16,553 bases of DNA from Methanoregula sp. Its GTDB lineage: Archaea > Halobacteriota > Methanomicrobia > Methanomicrobiales > Methanospirillaceae. Of the stretch, positions 13,173-16,553 are shown piece after piece. The stretch spans positions 1 to 16,553 of the forward strand of contig JAURZP010000321.1 in NCBI GenBank assembly GCA_030653335.1. The letters are read 5' to 3'. Numbering within the stretch: the first letter of the stretch is position 1; every line of letters starts with the position of its first letter. The translations under genes were made by a program, and so were the position numbers. The notes below the pieces were generated by a model. The model did no database searches, was not told the DNA's origin, and worked only from the letters and a program-made list of their open reading frames with translations.

Positions 13173-13232
13173 CCTCCCGAACTCATCTCCCCCCATGGGA
13201 TCCAAAAGGTCATATCCGGATCCAGGGATCCG
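13173..13232. repeat. 60-bp palindromic repeat, copy 2
   Basis: Direct repeat of 12861-12920, 312 bp further on. It ends in a perfect inverted repeat CGGATCC-AG-GGATCCG (13217-13232) and contains three GGATCC hexamers. The palindrome is kept in both copies although the bases in its loop differ, which suggests selection for a hairpin or a shared mobile origin. Confidence 0.8.
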
Positions 13233-13323
13233 TAAAAAACCAGCTCTGTTCAGGTTTCCAGTGATTACGTTAGTTGGAGGAACTCAGAACACAGATGTCT
13301 GATATCCCCAAATCACTGTATTT

Positions 13324-14106
13324 TCAGACAGAGCCACAAGCCCCGTTCTTTGCCGATACCCGCTGGTCGTAGATACGGATCGCTCTTAAAAGATCAATCT
13401 TCCGGAACAGAGGCCAGTATGGAGCGCAGAAATAGACTGCCGATTCGTGACCGCTTGCAAGCCAGGGCAGGAAGTTAGATGTGCGGTATTCATTCCCGGT
13501 CCGGATGATGAGGTCAACCGGTGGCAATCCTTTTCCAGCATGGAGGTGCTGCTCGACCGTGTGGACATCGATGTTATCCGGGTTTATTCCCTTATTGTTC
13601 ACTTCAGCAAGAATCTCGCGGGCAGCAAGGACGATCTCGTTTCTCCCGCCATAGGCAAGTGCGATGTTGAGGTGAAACCCGGTATGGTCTTTTGTTGCCT
13701 CTTCGGCATTATTGATGGCAGCCTGCAGGTCATCGGGAAGTAAGGAACGATCCCCTACCATCTGCACACGGATCTTGTATCTCTTCACCCGCTCATCGGT
13801 GAGCACGCTGATGAACTTTTCCTTAAACAGGGAAAAGAGATTCCCTACCTCATCCTGCTCCCTTGAGAAGTTCTCAGTTGAGAAGGTATAGAGGGTAATA
13901 TGACCGATGCCCAGTTCGTGAGCCCAGTCAAGCATCTCCTCCGTCTTGTCTGCTCCTGCCCTGTGTCCGCTTGCAGTATCCACACCCAGCAGTTTTGCAT
14001 AGCGCCGGTTACCGTCCTGTATGATTGCGATATGACGGGGCACATGCCGGAGTTGCATTATGAGATATCGTTCGTACAGGGGATCGATGAGCGTGCGCAG
14101 GATCAT
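13324..14106 (-). CDS. uppS: cis-Prenyltransferase, catalytic (undecaprenyl/polyprenyl diphosphate synthase family)
   Basis: The 260-residue protein condenses isopentenyl diphosphate units with Z geometry to make the long polyprenyl diphosphate used as a glycan carrier lipid in archaea. Signatures: HIAIIQDGNRRYAK (25-38) with catalytic Asp31, FSTENFSRE (75-83), NIALAYGGRNEI (147-158) and DLIIRTGNEYRTSNFLPW (198-215), which binds the isopentenyl diphosphate. The C-terminus after residue 246 reads YDQRVSAKNGACGSV and lacks the RXG motif that ends single-subunit enzymes. This suggests it needs a partner that supplies RXG, for which the gene at 8783 is a candidate. Its start overlaps the stop of the radical SAM gene (ATGA). 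Most of its sequence is repeated in the pseudogene at 10905-11540. Confidence 0.93.
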   Translation of the reverse strand: MILRTLIDPLYERYLIMQLRHVPRHIAIIQDGNRRYAKLLGVDTASGHRAGADKTEEMLDWAHELGIGHITLYTFSTENFSREQDEVGNLFSLFKEKFISVLTDERVKRYKIRVQMVGDRSLLPDDLQAAINNAEEATKDHTGFHLNIALAYGGRNEIVLAAREILAEVNNKGINPDNIDVHTVEQHLHAGKGLPPVDLIIRTGNEYRTSNFLPWLASGHESAVYFCAPYWPLFRKIDLLRAIRIYDQRVSAKNGACGSV

Positions 14107-15095
14107 AAGGGTGTCATCTCGACTATCATGCCGTTGTTTGGGTATCGTTCGATGACAAACATCTCGCCTTTTAATTCATCGGCAAGTTTTGTCAAGAGCC
14201 ACCATGCCATCTCGATCCGATCACCGCAGTCCTTGTAGCTGTCCGGTTCGCACCTCTCTTTGCAGAGCAGGAGACAGGCACTTTTATCGGATTCTGATGG
14301 TTTTATTACACCGTACACGATCGTGCCGTCATCGGTGATCTCATCAAAAGGACGGGCGGTGTTCTGTGCGATTCGTTTTAATCGTTCCCGCAGCTGCACC
14401 GAGTCCTTGAACGCGGATGAGCACCAATGGACCTTGTCGTGCCGGCAGAGTTCTTCTGCCCAGCCGATTGCCCCATCAATGGCATTGTGCAGTTCATCGG
14501 CGAGTTCGTAACCCCGCTCCCGCATCTGGTACGCGTTTGACTCCCCCCATTCCAGCTCGTTGATGTTGAGGAAATCAAGGTAGGGCAGGGCAGGGATGAG
14601 CAGTTCGAGCCCGGGCAGTGCCGGAACTTCGATGCCGATATCAAACCCCATCTCTTTTGCCCGTTTTGCGGATCGGATGAAATCTGATTCAAGGATCTTG
14701 TCCCAGCATTCGTGCGGGGGATGGAGCCGGATCTCATCTACGAGTCCCAGCATCTCTTTAAGTTCTTGATCGGTCGGGGCCTTTGCGGTATAGAGGTGAA
14801 TATGATGTTCCGGACCGAAATGTTCTTTGAGCAGCTGGCAGTATGCGGTAACATTGTCGAGCACAAGCAGCGGTTCACCCCCGGTGATGCCGGTGCCAAG
14901 CGCACTCATGCTCTCAGCCACTTCAATGATCTGGGCGGGAATATCTACGGGAAGTTCGTTTGCGTATACGGTGTCGGTGCCTTTGCGCTCTGAAGAGAGC
15001 GGGCAGTACCAGCAGGCGCGATGGCAGCGTCCCGTAACAAAGAGGACCATCTTTGCGCCCTGGTGACAGAGGATGCAGCCTTTTGAGAGTGTCAT
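14103..15095 (-). CDS. Radical SAM protein, COG2108-like (related to pyruvate formate-lyase activating enzyme)
   Basis: From the ATG at 15095 the product is 330 residues. It has the radical SAM cluster motif CHRACWYC (C24, C28, C31), the TGGEP motif (71-75) and a following half-barrel. An extra CxxC lies before the barrel (GCILCHQGAKMVLF, C7 and C10). C217 and C225 are in the barrel end, and a C-terminal cluster CLLLCKERC plus C290 (C274, C278, C282, C290) could hold a second iron-sulfur cluster. Homologues in archaea form COG2108, whose reaction is unknown. The gene is translationally coupled to uppS by ATGA. Conserved sequence starts just before GCILC; an ATG at 15137 would add 14 residues and cannot be excluded. 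No clear ribosome binding site is seen at either. Confidence 0.85.
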   Translation of the reverse strand: MTLSKGCILCHQGAKMVLFVTGRCHRACWYCPLSSERKGTDTVYANELPVDIPAQIIEVAESMSALGTGITGGEPLLVLDNVTAYCQLLKEHFGPEHHIHLYTAKAPTDQELKEMLGLVDEIRLHPPHECWDKILESDFIRSAKRAKEMGFDIGIEVPALPGLELLIPALPYLDFLNINELEWGESNAYQMRERGYELADELHNAIDGAIGWAEELCRHDKVHWCSSAFKDSVQLRERLKRIAQNTARPFDEITDDGTIVYGVIKPSESDKSACLLLCKERCEPDSYKDCGDRIEMAWWLLTKLADELKGEMFVIERYPNNGMIVEMTPL

Positions 15096-15237
15096 GGTTG
15101 TAGATAATCCGTTGACTGATGAGAGAAATTTCTTCATACTTTTTTGTGAGCAAAGCAAAAAAACTCTTCTGAGTAATAGTTGAGGGCCGCAAGTTTGAGT
15201 TATATTCAGATATTCTATCGTCTGGAGGTCATAAAAA

Positions 15238-15675
15238 TTATTGATATTTTTCCAGCACCCGTTCAATTTCCGCATTGAACAGGAAAAAATCCATAATATT
15301 TTCTTTGAGCAAATGAAATGCGAGAGCATCATCTATATTCCCGTAACGATGCACAACAATATTCCGGAACCCTCTCATCCCATGAATTTTATCAAGCATT
15401 GCCGGAGTGATGATGCCCTTGTCAACAAGATGCAGGAGGATGTCTTCATCCTCACTTGGGACGCCAAGTACGAGATCGGCATTGAGGATTGCACAGATAT
15501 CGAATACATTCTCAATTTCAAATTCAATCCGCTTGTAGATTCCGTCTTTGACAAGACCAAGACGATGGAATTCTTCTGCGTTCTCTGGTAATGCATCCAC
15601 CACAAGCGAGACTCCCTCATCAATCTCTTGTAACTTTATCCGGATGGTCGTCTCCCGCACAGGTTTTGTTTTCAT
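15238..15675 (-). CDS. HepT-like HEPN-domain toxin (DUF86)
   Basis: The 145-residue, mostly helical protein has the DUF86/HEPN signature R-x4-H-x-Y at 104-111 (RNIVVHRY) within FRNIVVHRYGNID. The N-terminus (IRIKLQEIDEGVSLV) and the YKRIEFEIENVFDICAIL helix match HepT. HEPN toxins of this kind act as ribonucleases, or otherwise block growth, and are silenced when the paired MNT nucleotidyltransferase AMPylates the tyrosine of the motif. The start overlaps the stop of the upstream MntA-like gene (ATGA), giving the classical two-gene module. All motif residues are present. Confidence 0.88.
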   Translation of the reverse strand: MKTKPVRETTIRIKLQEIDEGVSLVVDALPENAEEFHRLGLVKDGIYKRIEFEIENVFDICAILNADLVLGVPSEDEDILLHLVDKGIITPAMLDKIHGMRGFRNIVVHRYGNIDDALAFHLLKENIMDFFLFNAEIERVLEKYQ

Positions 15676-16121
15676 TGCATTGGCACCTGACCCGTATAAT
15701 CGTATAAGCGGTGTTTAAAGTCATCAAAGTCCCGGATTGTCTCTGTCGCTTTGTCATACAGGAACCGGGTGTCACGGGTGTATACCGGGATACCTTTGAG
15801 TGCTTCGATTCTCACGTAGAGTGGGAGTTGCTCAAAGATCTGGATGTCGAAGAGTGTACCAGGAAGCAGGGAGAGGACTTTGTGGCGGAACCGTCCTGCG
15901 TCCTCGCGATCGCCGTCGTAGTACATGCAGAGATCGATATCGGAATCAGCCGTCATCCGTTCCTCTTGCGCTGAACCATAGAGAATGATAAATTGTACCC
16001 GCTCAAATCCCGGGATCTTCTGAATTTGATTTATGGCATCAGCTATAGTGTCTGGGATCGACCGTTTGGTTTTTCTGGATATTTTACTGTGTGTCACTCT
16101 TTTTTTATGGCTCCTGTGCAA
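15672..16121 (-). CDS. MntA-like nucleotidyltransferase antitoxin
   Basis: The 149-residue protein has the minimal nucleotidyltransferase motif YGSAQEERMTADSDIDL. G49-S50 and D61/D63 form the GS-x10-DxD signature, with a third acidic residue near D92 (TLFDIQIFEQ). Members of this family AMPylate and inactivate the HepT toxin. The start is probably TTG at 16121, where AGGATGA lies about 6-7 nt upstream; a GTG at 16097 would remove the first 8 basic residues. The N-terminal 20 residues are strongly basic. It is coupled to the HepT-like gene by an ATGA overlap. Confidence 0.87.
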   Translation of the reverse strand: MHRSHKKRVTHSKISRKTKRSIPDTIADAINQIQKIPGFERVQFIILYGSAQEERMTADSDIDLCMYYDGDREDAGRFRHKVLSLLPGTLFDIQIFEQLPLYVRIEALKGIPVYTRDTRFLYDKATETIRDFDDFKHRLYDYTGQVPMQ

Positions 16122-16500
16122 AGATTTTCATCCTGTTCCTATAACCTTTTTTATGCGGAGATTGGGCAACCGGATGATGTCTTTCATGCGAATGGTTCCG
16201 TGTTTTGATCGCCGCCCGGATGGGGAGATCTTTTACTGGGAACCTATCGGAGGGACTACGATATAAAGCGGAAAATGTTGCAAACCTTTTGGCATCTTCA
16301 GGAATCTGGATACTGAGTGCAACAGTCCGGTGTCGTTCCATTGCCGGAATTTATTTTGGTTTTTTAGTGATGTAATTGACAATTAAAATTGGAGCAAGAC
16401 CCGGAATCCTATATCACAGTTTTCGCACCCTTAAACAAAAGGTTCACCGGACCACTTCAATAACAATGCCCCTTGTGAGTCAGGATGTAAATCTCACTCA
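16122..16500. other. 380-bp intergenic region without a recognisable gene
   Basis: No convincing coding sequence, repeat array or RNA gene is seen. A minus-strand A/T element (complement of about 16141-16157) could serve the MntA-like gene. On the plus strand CCTTAAACA (about 16428-16437) is a weak TATA candidate for a gene starting at 16501. Confidence 0.5.
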
Positions 16501-16553
16501 GTGAACGAAATCGCCACACCTCCCACCGCTCAAATTCCCGCAAGGATGCTCGA
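16501..16553 (+). CDS. Possible N-terminus of a Cas4-type (Cas4 or Cas4-Cas1) protein, cut by the right edge
   Basis: A GTG at 16501 opens a frame that runs to the window edge and reads VNEIATPPTAQIPARML. Cas4 and Cas4-Cas1 fusion proteins often begin with a short variable segment followed by IPxRMLNE then a Tyr-Cys-Pro-Arg motif; the IPARML here fits the start of that pattern, but the diagnostic Cys lies outside the window. The frame is open back to a stop at 16432, and GTG at 16501 is the first plausible start. No ribosome binding site is seen. With only 17 codons, chance is a serious alternative. Confidence 0.33.
   Translation, partial: MNEIATPPTAQIPARML

Larger units (their letters stand above)
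12742..13323. other. 580-bp non-coding stretch rich in palindromes and short repeats
   Basis: I see no convincing gene here. It holds two copies of a 60-bp repeat (12861-12920 and 13173-13232), a GGGTG-TG-CACCC hairpin (around 13123-13134), a TCCTGCAGGA palindrome (13161-13170) and a TGTCTGA/TCAGACA inverted repeat (13296-13302 and 13324-13330). The last one covers the stop codon of uppS. The middle part (13080-13170) is G/C-rich compared with the flanks. It could be a remnant mobile element, a small structured RNA locus or the recombination scar linked to the uppS duplication. Confidence 0.6.

Noticed and set aside
12861..13232. CRISPR array
   Set aside because: Only two repeat copies, 312 bp apart, with no regular spacers.
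13050..13235. A 61-residue plus-strand frame in the repeat-rich spacer
   Set aside because: It runs through a repeat copy and palindromes, has no family resemblance and no ribosome binding site.
11541..13323. Insertion sequence or integrase gene explaining the uppS duplication
   Set aside because: No transposase, integrase or recombinase frame is visible in the segment, so no named mobile element is called.
16105..16341. A 78-residue minus-strand frame overlapping the start of the MntA-like gene
   Set aside because: It overlaps a well-supported gene in another frame and resembles no known family.
1..16553. tRNA or rRNA genes
   Set aside because: No cloverleaf-like TTCGANTC arm with a matching acceptor stem, and no rRNA-like sequence, was recognised by eye in the intergenic parts; a covariance search would be decisive.

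Overview
The window looks like chromosomal DNA of a euryarchaeon, most likely a methanogen of the Methanomicrobiales (Methanoregula-like). Support comes from a two-KH archaeal NusA, diphthine synthase, a DUF357 protein, an archaeal type IV pilin, a COG2108 radical SAM protein, archaeal TATA-like promoters and poly-T terminators. No methanogenesis gene lies in the window, so the order-level placement is inference.

Left part (1-2718): the 5' end of a LeuC/homoaconitase-type dehydratase runs off the left edge on the minus strand. A secreted SIMPL-domain protein follows on the plus strand and ends in a clear hairpin/poly-T terminator. A NusA-like gene is then translationally coupled to hisE. hisE converges on a minus-strand bifunctional-nuclease-family (DUF151) gene.

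Centre (2887-8659, minus strand): six tightly packed genes read dtxR-feoA fusion, feoB, a KaiC/RAD55-like protein with a degenerate P-loop, a KaiC-like/GTPase fusion, dphB and a tandem DUF357 protein. Four of the five junctions are ATGA overlaps or gaps of about 11 nt. The first two genes form a ferrous iron uptake unit with its own sensor. The next two look like a signalling GTPase module of unknown role.

Centre-right (8783-10810): a divergent cis-prenyltransferase homologue has lost its catalytic Asp but keeps the C-terminal RXG motif. A minus-strand protein with an RHH/CcdA-like N-terminus, a low-complexity linker and a winged-helix-like C-terminus follows, then a type IV pilin with a good promoter and ribosome binding site.

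Right part (10905-16553) is accessory in character. It holds a decayed, 5'-truncated second copy of uppS, an AT-rich membrane protein, a RelBE-type toxin-antitoxin pair, and a 580-bp non-coding stretch with two copies of a 60-bp palindromic repeat. The intact uppS follows, coupled to a radical SAM gene, then a MntA/HepT toxin-antitoxin pair. At the extreme right edge is what may be the first 17 codons of a Cas4-type gene.

The most interesting signals are: (1) the two cis-prenyltransferase homologues have complementary motif losses, catalytic Asp without RXG and RXG without catalytic Asp, as in heteromeric NgBR/DHDDS-type enzymes; (2) the partial uppS duplication brackets AT-rich cargo; (3) the feoB operon carries a degenerate-KaiC/GTPase pair.
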